From: Halomonas sp. UBA3074
Lineage (GTDB): Bacteria > Pseudomonadota > Gammaproteobacteria > Pseudomonadales > Halomonadaceae
Direction: 5' to 3'
Length of the DNA stretch: 64,000 nt
Assembly: GCF_002366715.1 (NCBI RefSeq)
Contig: NZ_DFBS01000021.1
Span: 28,593 to 92,592 of the forward strand
Made by a program: the position numbers and the translations under genes. Shown here piece by piece: positions 25,763 through 35,480 of the stretch (position 1 is its first letter; each line of letters starts with the position of its first letter). The notes below the pieces were generated by a model that worked only from the letters and a program-made list of their open reading frames with translations, was not told where the DNA came from and ran no database searches.

Positions 25763-28228
25763 CTAATGTAACGTGCGTTGATCACCCGGCAACGTATCGA
25801 TATGCAGGGGTGCAAAGTGGCGCGGTTTGTTACCGGGAAAATCCAGACTTACCCACGGGCCCGCCAGCACCGGCGCACCGCAAACCCAGGCCACCAGCGC
25901 CTGGCGAAAACCCGCTAAAAAGCTCTCGCGCTCGGGGGTTTCGCCCATAAAAAACGAGAAGCCGGCATACATGCCCATGGCATACTCCTGCCAGCCAGCA
26001 TAATGATCCGCCGCAAGTTGATAAGCGCGATCCAATACGCTGGCAAACGCAGTGCTATCCAGCCAACGAAGCTGCCGTGCGGCAATCGCCAGATCGACCA
26101 GTTGGGCAATATCCCAAGCCGCCATATCGACTTCATTGCAGCCATCTTCGTTGTCACGTACCCGGCGTAAACGCAGCAGATGGTGACGCTCGTCTTCAGC
26201 ACAGTCACCAGACTCAAGAATGGCGATCTCTGCGCTTAAACGCTCCGTATTGAGGGTATAAGGCGCATAGTTAATCTGATACTCCTGCCGGTCACCCGAT
26301 TCGAGCATGTAGTTTAAAAATTCCTGCATATCCCCGGCCGTGCTCAAGTGATAGTGGCTCTCTACCCACTCACGGATCTCCGCGCACTCACGGGCACTCT
26401 CGGGCTGCGGCTCACTCCACACGGCACTGTTTAACGGCCCCACCAATGACATGGCGGTAAAGTGGCTCAAGGTGGGCCGACTACCCGGCTCACGCCATGC
26501 ATCGTGGCGCCAATCCAGCCAGTGAAACAGGCTACCCGGATCTTCGATGTGCCAAATGATTTCATTGATCAGCGAGGCATGTTCAGGCTCTGGCAGGCAG
26601 CTCTCCCAGGCAAACCATGCGCCTAACAAGCGCTTGGCGTTGGGATAAAACCGGCACAAGCAGCTGCGCAGTGCGCTGGCATACTCCATTAACGGCGCCC
26701 GATCCAATAAGCCACTGTCGAGCGACATATGCAGATAAAAAGCGAACTTTTCAGCCATGTGAATCGTCGCTGCGTGACGGCTAACGCCCTTGACCGCATT
26801 ACGCTGCTTGAGCTCTTCCGGGGTCGGCTGGCCAAACCAGCTTTGCGAGGGCGGCAAAACGCCATGCACCGCATCGGCCGCCAGTTGGTTAAGGTGATGG
26901 GCCTGTGCGGGTAGCCAATAACGCGCCAGCGCATGCGCCCCTTCATCGGCATGCAAGCCCAGCGACTCCTGTAGATAGAGCGCTGCATCGGCACGCTGCG
27001 CTTCGGGTAGCGCAGCAGAAGGGTCTATCTGGCGCAGCATCACATCGGGCTCACGCACGCTGGCCAAGGCCAACAACCAGTGATGGGGCGTATTGCGCCA
27101 TTGACGAATGCGCGCCTGTGACGCTTTCTTGGTGGGTTCATCCAACAGCGCTACGGGCGGGTGCTTCCAGGGGCTATGAACACTGTGCAGCAGCAACTGG
27201 TGCCGTTCACTGGGCGTTTTGCCGCGCCGATCCATACCCTCAAACAGGCTCTGCCCACGCCCATAGGCATTGAGCACGGCGTACCAGTCATGGTAGCGGC
27301 GACTGATCAAATCGGCGGCGTGGCCGGCCAGGTCATCGGCTTCCTCCTGGCTGAGCCAGCCACAGCAGGCGCCCGCCCAGGCAAGTTCGACAAGCCGTAG
27401 CCAGTCCCAGGCAGCCCACTCCAGCGGCTCCCCCTGGTTGACGAATTTATTGAGCACCGGGGCATAGGGCGATTCGCCCATGACGCTGCGCTGCCACTCC
27501 ATACGCTGGGCGTTGTCCATGCTCAATAGCTCGCGGGCCTCGATATCCCACCGCTGCCGCTCACCCTGGGCACCTAGCCAAAGCATGACCCCAAGCAGCG
27601 CGTCCCGGTCATGGACCTCCCATACTTGCGCTAACCACTCAGCCGCTTCCGGCCAATCAGCGTGGCTGGCCGGGTAGACGATAATCGGTCGAAACAACGC
27701 ACATAGCCGCCAACTCTGCGCTTGGGGCTGTTGTGGCCAGAGCGGCGCCGGTGCGGGAAGTTTAGCCAAGGCATTTTCGAGCGCTTCCCAGGTGATACCC
27801 TCGCCGTCGGTTTCGAGATCGGCTAACGCCTGGCAGGCATCAATAAACCGGTCATCGGCGCCTATCTCCCAGCCACGCACCCCTAGCGCACGGCGGAGAT
27901 CCGCCAGCCAAGCCCGCAGGTCACTGTAATCGCTGGTAATACGACGAGTAATATGGTGCGCCCACGCCCGAGCCTGTTCGGCCTCTAACCAGCCTGCTGC
28001 ACCGGCCAAAGCGGCCCACTCCAGCGCGCCCAGCAAACGATCAGCCTGCCCTGCTGGCGCTCCCAAGCCGTGAAACAACTGCTCGGCTAACTCTCCACGA
28101 TCGGTAATCCCCAATTGCAGCAGACGCTGTTCCGCCGCTCCTGCATCCACCGCCAGCGGATGAGGAGTAAACGCCCAATCACACAGCACAAGCTGTTGGG
28201 CCCACCAGGCATTTAACGCGTCGATCAA
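25763..28228 (-). CDS. Large DUF1266 protein with three repeat units
   Basis: The 821-aa soluble protein has at least three copies of the DUF1266 pattern: an aromatic/Leu-rich helix, a Gly-Trp-Leu turn, an acidic helix and a Tyr/Trp segment. Unit 1 (about 40-115) reads LEWAALAGAAGWLEAEQA. Unit 2 (about 205-330) reads LVELAWAGACCGWLSQEEAD and RRYHDWYAVLNAYGRGQ. Unit 3 (about 630-770) reads IAQLVDLAIAARQLRWLDS and DHYAGWQEYAMGMYAG. It is rich in Trp, His and acidic residues and has no signal peptide. The function is unknown; neighbours on both sides are unrelated. Confidence 0.8.
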   Translation of the reverse strand: MIDALNAWWAQQLVLCDWAFTPHPLAVDAGAAEQRLLQLGITDRGELAEQLFHGLGAPAGQADRLLGALEWAALAGAAGWLEAEQARAWAHHITRRITSDYSDLRAWLADLRRALGVRGWEIGADDRFIDACQALADLETDGEGITWEALENALAKLPAPAPLWPQQPQAQSWRLCALFRPIIVYPASHADWPEAAEWLAQVWEVHDRDALLGVMLWLGAQGERQRWDIEARELLSMDNAQRMEWQRSVMGESPYAPVLNKFVNQGEPLEWAAWDWLRLVELAWAGACCGWLSQEEADDLAGHAADLISRRYHDWYAVLNAYGRGQSLFEGMDRRGKTPSERHQLLLHSVHSPWKHPPVALLDEPTKKASQARIRQWRNTPHHWLLALASVREPDVMLRQIDPSAALPEAQRADAALYLQESLGLHADEGAHALARYWLPAQAHHLNQLAADAVHGVLPPSQSWFGQPTPEELKQRNAVKGVSRHAATIHMAEKFAFYLHMSLDSGLLDRAPLMEYASALRSCLCRFYPNAKRLLGAWFAWESCLPEPEHASLINEIIWHIEDPGSLFHWLDWRHDAWREPGSRPTLSHFTAMSLVGPLNSAVWSEPQPESARECAEIREWVESHYHLSTAGDMQEFLNYMLESGDRQEYQINYAPYTLNTERLSAEIAILESGDCAEDERHHLLRLRRVRDNEDGCNEVDMAAWDIAQLVDLAIAARQLRWLDSTAFASVLDRAYQLAADHYAGWQEYAMGMYAGFSFFMGETPERESFLAGFRQALVAWVCGAPVLAGPWVSLDFPGNKPRHFAPLHIDTLPGDQRTLH

Positions 28229-28355
28229 GAGGCACCTCGAAAAAGCATATTATCACCACCCACTAACACAGGGTCACCGCCAGCAAAGCGCCGGATTAAA
28301 GCCGCCTAGTGTAACGGAAAGTGATGCGAACACCGATAGCATCTGTACAAACGAC

Positions 28356-28380
28356 ACCGCCCGGCACAAGGCCGGGCGGT
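28356..28380. terminator. Strong GC hairpin after glsB-like gene
   Basis: ACCGCCCGGC, loop ACAAG, GCCGGGCGGT is a perfect 10-bp stem downstream of the minus-strand GlsB gene and upstream of the DUF1266 gene. No T tract follows, so it may be an attenuator or a 3'-end stem. Confidence 0.55.
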
Positions 28381-28405
28381 CACCAAACAAATGATAGCTT
28401 ACAAG

Positions 28406-28648
28406 CTATGCTTTTTTAACTTTACTGATCACCCACAAGAGCACCACCGCACCCACGATGGCCGTCACCAGCGAACCGATAAAACCGCCCGAAGAGAGCC
28501 CAAGGAGGCTGAACAAGAAACCGCCGATCACGGCGCCAACGATACCCACACCAATGTTACCCAGGATGCCGAAACCGCCGCCACGCATAATGTTGCCAGC
28601 GATCCACCCAGCCAAACCACCAATGATTAACCAAGCAATAAAGCCCAT
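28406..28648 (-). CDS. GlsB/YeaQ/YmgE family stress membrane protein
   Basis: The 80-aa, Gly-rich protein has three hydrophobic segments and the family pattern FIAWLIIGGLAGWIAGNIMRG, GNIGVGIVGAVIGGFLFSLLG, GSLVTAIVGAVVLLWVISKV. Such transglycosylase-associated proteins are small inner-membrane proteins often induced by stress or stationary phase. GGAG lies before the ATG. It is divergent from the yeaD homologue with a 149-bp gap. Confidence 0.92.
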   Translation of the reverse strand: MGFIAWLIIGGLAGWIAGNIMRGGGFGILGNIGVGIVGAVIGGFLFSLLGLSSGGFIGSLVTAIVGAVVLLWVISKVKKA

Positions 28649-28797
28649 ATAGTCTCCTTACTATTTCATTTAGGGGTGTCAGCTACGTATGTTAGCAGGC
28701 GTTTTACCTAGCTGTCGTGCTTGTTCTACCATAGCACACAGCGTTACTGTTCGGCGCCTATCGGTGAAGATGCTCGGCAACTCTTAAAGGAAAATTC

Positions 28798-29667
28798 ATG
28801 ATACCCGACTCGCTCAAACAACTGCTTAAAAGCACAGATGGTCAGCAAACGGCCCACTGGGAAGGCCGCGAGGTAGTGCTTTTCAACATGCCGTGGGGTG
28901 AGTTGGCGATCAGCTTACAAGGTGCCCAAGTGCTGCATTTTCGCCCTCATGATGACAGCGACTGGCTTTGGGTGACGCCCAAACCCCAAGCCCTGCCTGG
29001 CGCAATTCGCGGCGGTATCCCGCTCTGCTGGCCGTGGTTTGCCGATGAGCGCTATGCCGATGAAAGCCCTAACCGCGATGGCCCTTTTCATGGCTTGGCG
29101 CGCCACGCTGCGTGGCGCTTAGACGCAGTCGATGAGCATGCCGAAGGTATTGAAGTGCATCTTTCTCCCGAGCAACGCCTGCATACGCAACTCACCGCAC
29201 GGTTAGTGGTGCAAGCCAACGCGCAACGACTAAACGTAGAGCTGATTAGTGAAAACACCGGCGAGACGCCCGTTAAAACCAGCGGCGCGCTGCACACCTA
29301 CTTGGCAGTGGCCGATATCCATCAGTGCCGCCTGGAAGGTCTCTCGGGGGCGCGCTATCTCGACAAATTGCGCGATTTTGCAGAAAGCGAACAGCAGGGC
29401 ACGCTGGCCATTAACGGTGCCGTTGACCGCATTTATCATACCAATGAGGCAGTGCTGCTTAACGATGGCGAGCGCAGCCTACGCATCGGCAAACAGTCCA
29501 GCGACTCTACCGTAGTATGGCACCCCAACGACGACCTTCCTGGCGATACACCGGCTGACGCAGCACGCCACTTTGTCTGCGTTGAAGCTGCCAATACGCG
29601 CCTAGACCCGGTTTGGCTGGTACCCGGTGCGCAGCACTTGTTAGGCACCACCCTCAGCCGCGGTTAA
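28798..29667 (+). CDS. D-hexose-6-phosphate mutarotase (YeaD-like)
   Basis: The 289-aa aldose-1-epimerase-fold protein has the YeaD pattern GAIRGGIPLCWPWFADER, DGPFHGLARHAAWRL, TSGALHTYLAVADI and FVCVEAANTRLDPVWLVPG. These enzymes interconvert anomers of glucose-6-phosphate in the cytoplasm. An AAAGGA precedes the ATG. A glucose-type ABC importer lies about 6 kb away, but the two are not in one operon. Confidence 0.9.
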   Translation: MIPDSLKQLLKSTDGQQTAHWEGREVVLFNMPWGELAISLQGAQVLHFRPHDDSDWLWVTPKPQALPGAIRGGIPLCWPWFADERYADESPNRDGPFHGLARHAAWRLDAVDEHAEGIEVHLSPEQRLHTQLTARLVVQANAQRLNVELISENTGETPVKTSGALHTYLAVADIHQCRLEGLSGARYLDKLRDFAESEQQGTLAINGAVDRIYHTNEAVLLNDGERSLRIGKQSSDSTVVWHPNDDLPGDTPADAARHFVCVEAANTRLDPVWLVPGAQHLLGTTLSRG

Positions 29668-29728
29668 CCTTCGGTTCATCTACATTTTGCTATCATACGC
29701 TCAATCTCTTTTGCGTTAGGGAGTTCCG

Positions 29729-29920
29729 ATGGATCCGCAGCGATGGCTAGAGGCCGCTACGCTAGCCTTTAATTTAATCGGTATGGTGGTGTGTTTGGTC
29801 GGTCTTACCCTGGCACAAAAAATGACTCGCCGCTGGCCGGGCTACACGCTGGCGGGGGTCGGTTTTTTGATAGCCACCCTGCCGATGCTTTCACAGCTAC
29901 TATTAGTGTTTCGCCAGTGA
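29729..29920 (+). CDS. Small membrane protein of unknown function
   Basis: The 63-aa product has two hydrophobic segments (LAFNLIGMVVCLVGLTLA; YTLAGVGFLIATLPMLSQLLLVF) around a short basic loop (QKMTRRWPG). GGGAG lies 7 bases before the ATG and a terminator follows the stop, so it looks like a real, separately transcribed gene. I do not recognise the family. Confidence 0.7.
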   Translation: MDPQRWLEAATLAFNLIGMVVCLVGLTLAQKMTRRWPGYTLAGVGFLIATLPMLSQLLLVFRQ

Positions 29921-29921
29921 G

Positions 29922-29953
29922 AACAGTGAGCGCCATGCAGCACTGTTTTTTTT
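29922..29953 (+). terminator. Terminator after the 63-aa protein gene
   Basis: AACAGTG (29922-29928) and CACTGTT (29941-29947) form a 7-bp stem, followed by a run of T to 29953. Confidence 0.8.
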
Positions 29954-30036
29954 GAAGGGTGCTGATTTTTAAGAGAGCCGGTTTTGCAGAGCGGGGGCCG
30001 CGTTAATTTGCTAAGAGCCATAGAGGGAACGAAAGG

Positions 30037-31440
30037 ATGCGTCAGCCGTTAAGCCGCGAACTGAGCAATTTGTTAGAGCGGGGTCGGGATCGCCAGTTGC
30101 GCTTAGCGGTGACGGGCCTCTCACAAGCAGGTAAAACCGCCTTTTTGACCTCACTGGTCAATCAACTGCGCCATGCGGGCGTCGAGGCGCGCCTCGATTT
30201 ACTGCCCGCTGCCCGTGAAGGTCGCCTGCTGGGTGCTCAGCGGCTTAACCAGCCCGACTTGGGCGTGCCACGCTTTCCCTACGACCCCGGCATGGCCGCC
30301 CTACGCGACACTCCGCCGCGCTGGCCGGAACCCACCCGCGGCATTAGCGAGTTACGTTTGCAACTGCGTTACCGCCCTGCCCGCAGCGGTTGGTTAACAC
30401 CCGAAATTGCGCATCTTACCCTGGACCTGTTCGATTACCCGGGCGAGTGGTTACTCGACCTGCCGCTGTTGCAGCACGACTTTTATAGCTGGAGCAAAGC
30501 CCAAGCGCTGTACGCCGGCGAACAGCGCCGCGGTTTATTCAGTGATTGGCTGGCGGCCGTTGAACAACTCGACCCGGCCAGTGAAGCCGACGAAGCCCAG
30601 CTCGCCACCCTGGCCGAGGAGTATGCTCAAGGTCTACGGCGCGCTAAACAGGCCGGCTTTTCCGACTTACAGCCGGGACGCTTTTTGCTGCCTGGCGAGC
30701 TCGAAGGCGCGCCGGTGCTGCAGTTTTTCCCGCTGCCACAGCTGAATTCTTCCCATCACGCCACCTCGAAAGAAGCCTTGGACGCGTTACCTGCCAACAG
30801 CCTTTACGCCACGCTGGCCGCGCGCTTTCGCTACTACCAGCAACAGGTCGTCAAGCCCTTCTATCGCGATCACTTCCGTCGCTTTGACCGCCAGATCGTA
30901 CTGGTCGACGTGCTGGGGGCGCTGAACGCCGGGCCGGAACGGTTTGAAGACCTTTCCCGCGCGCTGCGCCAACTGATGCACAGCTTCGACTACGGCAAGC
31001 GCAGCCTGCTGACACGGCTGTTCGCGCCCAAGATTGACCGCTTGGCGATTGCGGCGACCAAGGCCGATCATGTCACCCCCGACCAACACGGCAACGTGGT
31101 GCAGCTATTGGAAGCCTTGCTGGCGGAGCCCTTGAAAGACCTACGCTTTGCCAATGTTCCGGTCAAAGCGCTCTCACTGGCCTCGATTCGCGCCACTGAA
31201 GCTCGCGAAGTAACACACGAAGGTAAGCGCTCACCCGCACTGCGCGGTACGACACTGGAAGGCGAAGAGGTGCTGGTCTACCCAGGCGATGTGCCTGCCC
31301 GGCTCCCCACGGCCGATTTTTGGCAGCAGCAAGGTTTCGATTTCCCTGGCTTTCGCCCGATGCAAGCCAACTCGGAAGCGCTTGATCATATCCGCATGGA
31401 TGCCGCCATCGACTGGCTGCTTGGAGACAAACTAACATGA
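30037..31440 (+). CDS. ycjX: YcjX family GTP-binding protein
   Basis: The 467-aa protein belongs to DUF463/YcjX. It has a P-loop LAVTGLSQAGKTAFLTSLVNQL near residue 25, LDLFDYPGEWLLDLPLL as a G3-like switch (DYPGEW), and IAATKADHVTP as a G4-like motif. In E. coli ycjX and ycjF are Psp-regulon envelope-stress genes. The start codon of ycjF overlaps its stop (ATGA), confirming the pair. No PspF or other psp gene is seen here. Confidence 0.93.
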   Translation: MRQPLSRELSNLLERGRDRQLRLAVTGLSQAGKTAFLTSLVNQLRHAGVEARLDLLPAAREGRLLGAQRLNQPDLGVPRFPYDPGMAALRDTPPRWPEPTRGISELRLQLRYRPARSGWLTPEIAHLTLDLFDYPGEWLLDLPLLQHDFYSWSKAQALYAGEQRRGLFSDWLAAVEQLDPASEADEAQLATLAEEYAQGLRRAKQAGFSDLQPGRFLLPGELEGAPVLQFFPLPQLNSSHHATSKEALDALPANSLYATLAARFRYYQQQVVKPFYRDHFRRFDRQIVLVDVLGALNAGPERFEDLSRALRQLMHSFDYGKRSLLTRLFAPKIDRLAIAATKADHVTPDQHGNVVQLLEALLAEPLKDLRFANVPVKALSLASIRATEAREVTHEGKRSPALRGTTLEGEEVLVYPGDVPARLPTADFWQQQGFDFPGFRPMQANSEALDHIRMDAAIDWLLGDKLT

Positions 31441-32474
31441 CCACCCCACAGCCACGGCGCCACTTTACGCTGGATGACACACCGGAAGCGGCGGTGGATG
31501 CCGAGGCGCCCTTGCGCCAACGGGAAGCGTTTGCAGGCACCAGCGAGCACCATCCCCTGGCACCGCTGGCCGAAGAGAAAGCGCTGCCCGCCGCCAGCCT
31601 AGGCGCGCCACGCAAGCGCCGCTGGGGGCTGCTGTTCGCCCTGGCAGGGGGCGCGGCCCTGGGCACCGCTGAGCTGGTGACTGGAATACCCGACGCCCTG
31701 GCACAATCTCACTGGCTCGAGATGGCTTGGCAGCTGTTCGGGATCAGTTTGATTGGCTTGGGCGCTTTCTCGTTGCTCAAAGAGCTGGGACGTTTGCGCC
31801 GCCTGAAACGCCACGATAAGTTGCGCGGCAATCTCGCCGAGCTGCCGCTGCGCTCCCCCAAACAGGCTCGGGCGATGGCCGAGCAACTCAGGCGCCAGCT
31901 AAAGCTCGCCGACGATGATCCCCACTGGCTAGCCTTTCAACGCGCCAGCCAGCCGCACCATAGCGGGGAAGAGATTCAAACGTTGCTGCGCTACCACCTG
32001 CTGGCACCACGCGACCGCGAAGCCCAGCGCTTGATTACCCGCATGTCCGGGGAAACCGCGATCATGGTCGCCATCAGCCCGCTAACGCTGGTGGACATGG
32101 CGCTGGTGGCCTGGCGTAGTTTGGCGATGGTAGATCGCCTCTGCCGCTTGTACGGCCTTGAGCTGGGCTATGCCAGCCGCCTGCGGCTGTTTCGTAACGT
32201 GCTGCACAACATGGCCTTTGCCGGTACCAGTGAACTGGCCGCCGACGCCAGCATGGACATGCTCTCGCTCGATTTGGCCGGGCGTCTCTCAGCCCGTGCA
32301 GGCCAAGGGCTCGCTACCGGGCTGCTTAGCGCCCGCCTTGGATTACGCGCCCAGCGCCTCTGCCGACCTGTGCCCTTCACTGCCGATGAGCAACCCAAGA
32401 TCGCCGATCTGCGCCAAGACTTGTGGCGACAAATCAAACAATTGGATAAAGATAAAGTGCCGCAGAATCGCTAA
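31437..32474 (+). CDS. ycjF: YcjF family membrane protein (TIGR01620/DUF697)
   Basis: The 345-aa protein has a disordered, charged N terminus, two hydrophobic segments (LLFALAGGAALGTAELV; WQLFGISLIGLGAFSLL) and a C-terminal DUF697 part containing ETAIMVAISPLTLVDMALVAWRSLAMVDRLCRLYG. It is the usual partner of YcjX and overlaps it by 4 bases. Its biochemical function is not established. Confidence 0.92.
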   Translation: MTTPQPRRHFTLDDTPEAAVDAEAPLRQREAFAGTSEHHPLAPLAEEKALPAASLGAPRKRRWGLLFALAGGAALGTAELVTGIPDALAQSHWLEMAWQLFGISLIGLGAFSLLKELGRLRRLKRHDKLRGNLAELPLRSPKQARAMAEQLRRQLKLADDDPHWLAFQRASQPHHSGEEIQTLLRYHLLAPRDREAQRLITRMSGETAIMVAISPLTLVDMALVAWRSLAMVDRLCRLYGLELGYASRLRLFRNVLHNMAFAGTSELAADASMDMLSLDLAGRLSARAGQGLATGLLSARLGLRAQRLCRPVPFTADEQPKIADLRQDLWRQIKQLDKDKVPQNR

Positions 32475-32582
32475 GCGTGTAAACGGTGGCGCCGCTCTTT
32501 TTGATCAGAAGGTGGGATTCAACGCTGATTATGCTCATGATGGGGGTTTAACATAGCATTCTCCAATGAGGAGACGTAGTGC

Positions 32583-34223
32583 ATGAATCACCCCAATGAG
32601 TCAGAGTCGCCCCCGGCAGGGAGCGACATGCAGACCGACTATGTCGTCGGTCAGGACAATATCAAGGGCCAGTTTGGCCCCATCGGCTTCGATATCCACA
32701 ACCGTGTATTCGTTGTCTCCGCGCTTGCCTCGGCCATATTCATCGTTCTCACCCTGCTGTTCCCAGAGCAGGCGGGGAGCACCTTTCAGTCCATTGTTTC
32801 TTTCTCGACGGGAACACTAGACTGGTATTTCATGATTCTGGTCGATTTCTTTATTCTGTTTTGCTTGGCACTGGTGGTGCTGCCTTATGGCTCAGTCAGG
32901 CTGGGCGGTGCCGATGCCCGGCCGGATCACAGCTATCTTTCCTGGTTCGCGATGCTATTTACGGCGGGCATCGGTATCGGCCTACTGTTCTTCGGTGTAC
33001 TCGAACCGGTTTATCACGCCAACGTCTCGCTGCCCTTAGGTGTCGAGTCTCCGTTTGGTGCTGACGGTGAGTTAAATCCAGCCGCAATTGCCGATGCCAG
33101 TGCCTTAGGGCTGGCTGGCACCTACCTCCATTGGGGGATCCATGGCTGGGCAGTGTATGTGGTCATGGCGTTAGCGCTGGGCATCTTTACTTATAACAAG
33201 GGGCTGCCGTTCTCAATCCGCTCGGCCTTTTTCCCAATTCTCGGTGAGCGAGTCTGGGGCTGGTGGGGGCACGTCATCGACATACTGGCGGTGTTTTCCA
33301 CCCTCTTCGGGCTGGCGACCTCACTTGGGCTGGGTGCTCAGCAAGCCAATGCGGGGATGAACTTTGTCTTCGGCCTGGAAGTCAGCACCTTGACGCAGGT
33401 CATCGTCATCATTCTGGTGACGGCGGTGGCGCTGGTCTCGGTTTGGCGTGGGCTTGAGGGCGGCTTGAAGAAGCTCTCCGAAATCAACATGATTCTGGCC
33501 GTTCTGTTCTTCTTTTTCGTGCTCTTCGCTGGCCCCACGCTGTTGGCGCTCACCGGCTTTTGGTCGGGGCTCACCACCTATGTCACCGACTTTATTCCGC
33601 TTTCCGCCCCCTTTGGTCGTGACGACGATGCCTATCGCCAGTCCTGGACGATTTTCTACTGGGCCTGGTGGATCAGTTGGGCACCTTTCGTGGGGATGTT
33701 TATTGCCCGCGTATCACGGGGCCGTACGGTGCGTGAGTTTGTCCTTTGCGTATTGCTGGTGCCTAGCCTGTTTATCTTTGTCTGGATGGGCGTGTTTGGC
33801 TCTACAGCCCTTGAACAGCTATATGCTGACCCAGCGGGCAGCTTGGTGAAAGAGTATGTCATCGACAACTACAGACCCGAGCTTTCGCTGTTCGGCATGC
33901 TGAACGAGCTACCGCTGACGGGCCTGATGTCGACTCTGGGCATCGTCCTGGCGCTGATCTTCTTTGTCACCTCTTCGGATTCCGGCTCCCTAGTCATTGA
34001 TACCATCACCGCCGGTGGCAAAATCGATGCTCCGCGGCCACAGCGGATGTTCTGGGCAGTAGTCGAGGGTCTCATCGCGATTGTGCTGTTGATCGGTGGT
34101 GGTTTAACCGCTCTTCAGGCCGGGGTTACCGCCACCGCCATCCCCTTCTCGATTGTCATGCTGGTGATGTGCTACTCGATCATCAAGGCGCTTAATGGCG
34201 AGCTGCGGCTTATTCGTAAGTAA
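32583..34223 (+). CDS. BCCT family betaine/choline/carnitine-type transporter
   Basis: The 546-aa protein has about 12 transmembrane segments and the BCCT motifs FTAGIGIGLLFFGVLEPVYH (cation and substrate region) and FYWAWWISWAPFVGMFIARVSRGRT with the Trp-rich aromatic box. Such carriers import compatible solutes by Na+ or H+ symport, fitting a halophile. Substrate choice is not certain from sequence; the GIG motif resembles the Na+-coupled betaine type. The C terminus is short, without the long osmosensing tail of BetP. GAGGAG precedes the ATG. Confidence 0.93.
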   Translation: MNHPNESESPPAGSDMQTDYVVGQDNIKGQFGPIGFDIHNRVFVVSALASAIFIVLTLLFPEQAGSTFQSIVSFSTGTLDWYFMILVDFFILFCLALVVLPYGSVRLGGADARPDHSYLSWFAMLFTAGIGIGLLFFGVLEPVYHANVSLPLGVESPFGADGELNPAAIADASALGLAGTYLHWGIHGWAVYVVMALALGIFTYNKGLPFSIRSAFFPILGERVWGWWGHVIDILAVFSTLFGLATSLGLGAQQANAGMNFVFGLEVSTLTQVIVIILVTAVALVSVWRGLEGGLKKLSEINMILAVLFFFFVLFAGPTLLALTGFWSGLTTYVTDFIPLSAPFGRDDDAYRQSWTIFYWAWWISWAPFVGMFIARVSRGRTVREFVLCVLLVPSLFIFVWMGVFGSTALEQLYADPAGSLVKEYVIDNYRPELSLFGMLNELPLTGLMSTLGIVLALIFFVTSSDSGSLVIDTITAGGKIDAPRPQRMFWAVVEGLIAIVLLIGGGLTALQAGVTATAIPFSIVMLVMCYSIIKALNGELRLIRK

Positions 34224-34252
34224 CACCAGAAGCTGACACCTTGAAACAGCTG

Positions 34253-34299
34253 TAAAAAAGGCCCCTTCGCTGATACCAGCAAGGGGCCTACTTTTTTTA
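34253..34299. terminator. Bidirectional terminator between BCCT and gtsD
   Basis: AGGCCCCTT (34259-34267) and AAGGGGCCT (34281-34289) with an A run before and a T run after. It ends both converging transcripts. Confidence 0.93.
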
Positions 34300-34310
34300 C
34301 GCCAAGCCGC

Positions 34311-35432
34311 TTAGGCAATACGCTGCTCGGTTTTGGCATCGAATAAAATCGCTCGCCCCATATCTATCCTCAACGCCAGCCGCTCTCCTGCCACCACGGC
34401 GCATTTAGGCCCAACACGCGCCGTCACTTCCTGTTCGCCCAGCGGCAAACGCAGCAGGATATCCGCCCCGGTAGGTTCTACTACCGCCACACTGGCGCTT
34501 AGCAGCGTTCCTTCGGCTTGGGAGGTTAACCGCGCATCCTCTTCGCTGAAGTGCTCCGGGCGTAGACCAAGGATGACCGGCTGGTTAAGCCTCTCGGCCA
34601 TATCAGGTGCGATACGCGCTTCAGGCCAAGGCAGCACCAGCTCATCCTCACCCGGCGTGGCAATGCGCAGTTGATAACCGCCGTGGTTATCTTCCAGCGT
34701 GGCGCGGATAAAGTTCATCGACGGCGAGCCCATAAAGCCTGCTACGAACATATCCACCGGGTTGTTGTAGACCTCGTCCGGCGTGCCGAGCTGCAGGATA
34801 TGACCGTCGCGCATCACCGCAATGCAGTCCGCCAAAGTCATGGCTTCGACCTGGTCATGGGTGACGTAAACAATGGTGGTGCCCAGGCGCTGGTGGAGTT
34901 TTTTGATTTCGGTGCGCATGTCCACGCGCAGCTTGGCATCCAGGTTTGAGAGCGGCTCGTCAAACAGGTAGACCTTGGGCTCCCGGGCCAGGGCCCGACC
35001 CATCGCCACCCGCTGTCGCTGCCCGCCAGAGAGTTGGGCAGGTTTGCGATCCAGCAGATGGGTAATCTGCAGTAGATCGGCGACCCGCTCGACGGCCGCT
35101 TTCCGCTCGGGTTTGGGCACCTTGCGCATTTCAAGCCCGAAGCTGATGTTCTGGCGTACGGTCATGCTGGGGTAAAGCGCGTAGGACTGAAATACCATGG
35201 CGATGTCCCGATCCGCGGGGGTGCGCCAGGTGACGTCTTCGCCATCGATATAGATATTGCCGGACGTCACCGGCTCTAGCCCGGCAATGGCGTTCATCAG
35301 CGTGGACTTGCCACAGCCAGAGGGGCCAACAAGAATCAGGAACTCGCCGGAATCGATCGAAATGCTGACATCTTTGAGCACCCGCTCGCTGCCGAACTCT
35401 TTGCGCACGTTGTGGATTTCTAACGCTGCCAT
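34311..35432 (-). CDS. gtsD: Sugar ABC transporter ATP-binding protein (GtsD/UgpC/MalK type)
   Basis: The 373-aa ATPase has Walker A GPSGCGKSTLMNAIAGLE, signature LSGGQRQRVAMGRAL, Walker B VYLFDEPLSNLDAKLR and the switch His in IVYVTHDQVEAMTLAD. A C-terminal TOBE/regulatory domain follows (VILGLRPEHFSEED, LPLGEQEVTARVGPKC). The order gtsA-B-C-D and the permease match identify it as the energy module of a glucose-type importer. AGGA precedes the ATG at 35432; the frame is open to 35516 across the structured repeat. Confidence 0.93.
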   Translation of the reverse strand: MAALEIHNVRKEFGSERVLKDVSISIDSGEFLILVGPSGCGKSTLMNAIAGLEPVTSGNIYIDGEDVTWRTPADRDIAMVFQSYALYPSMTVRQNISFGLEMRKVPKPERKAAVERVADLLQITHLLDRKPAQLSGGQRQRVAMGRALAREPKVYLFDEPLSNLDAKLRVDMRTEIKKLHQRLGTTIVYVTHDQVEAMTLADCIAVMRDGHILQLGTPDEVYNNPVDMFVAGFMGSPSMNFIRATLEDNHGGYQLRIATPGEDELVLPWPEARIAPDMAERLNQPVILGLRPEHFSEEDARLTSQAEGTLLSASVAVVEPTGADILLRLPLGEQEVTARVGPKCAVVAGERLALRIDMGRAILFDAKTEQRIA

Positions 35433-35480
35433 AATGAAAATCCTATTGTAAAGCGACTGGCAAAACCCACTCAGTTGGAT

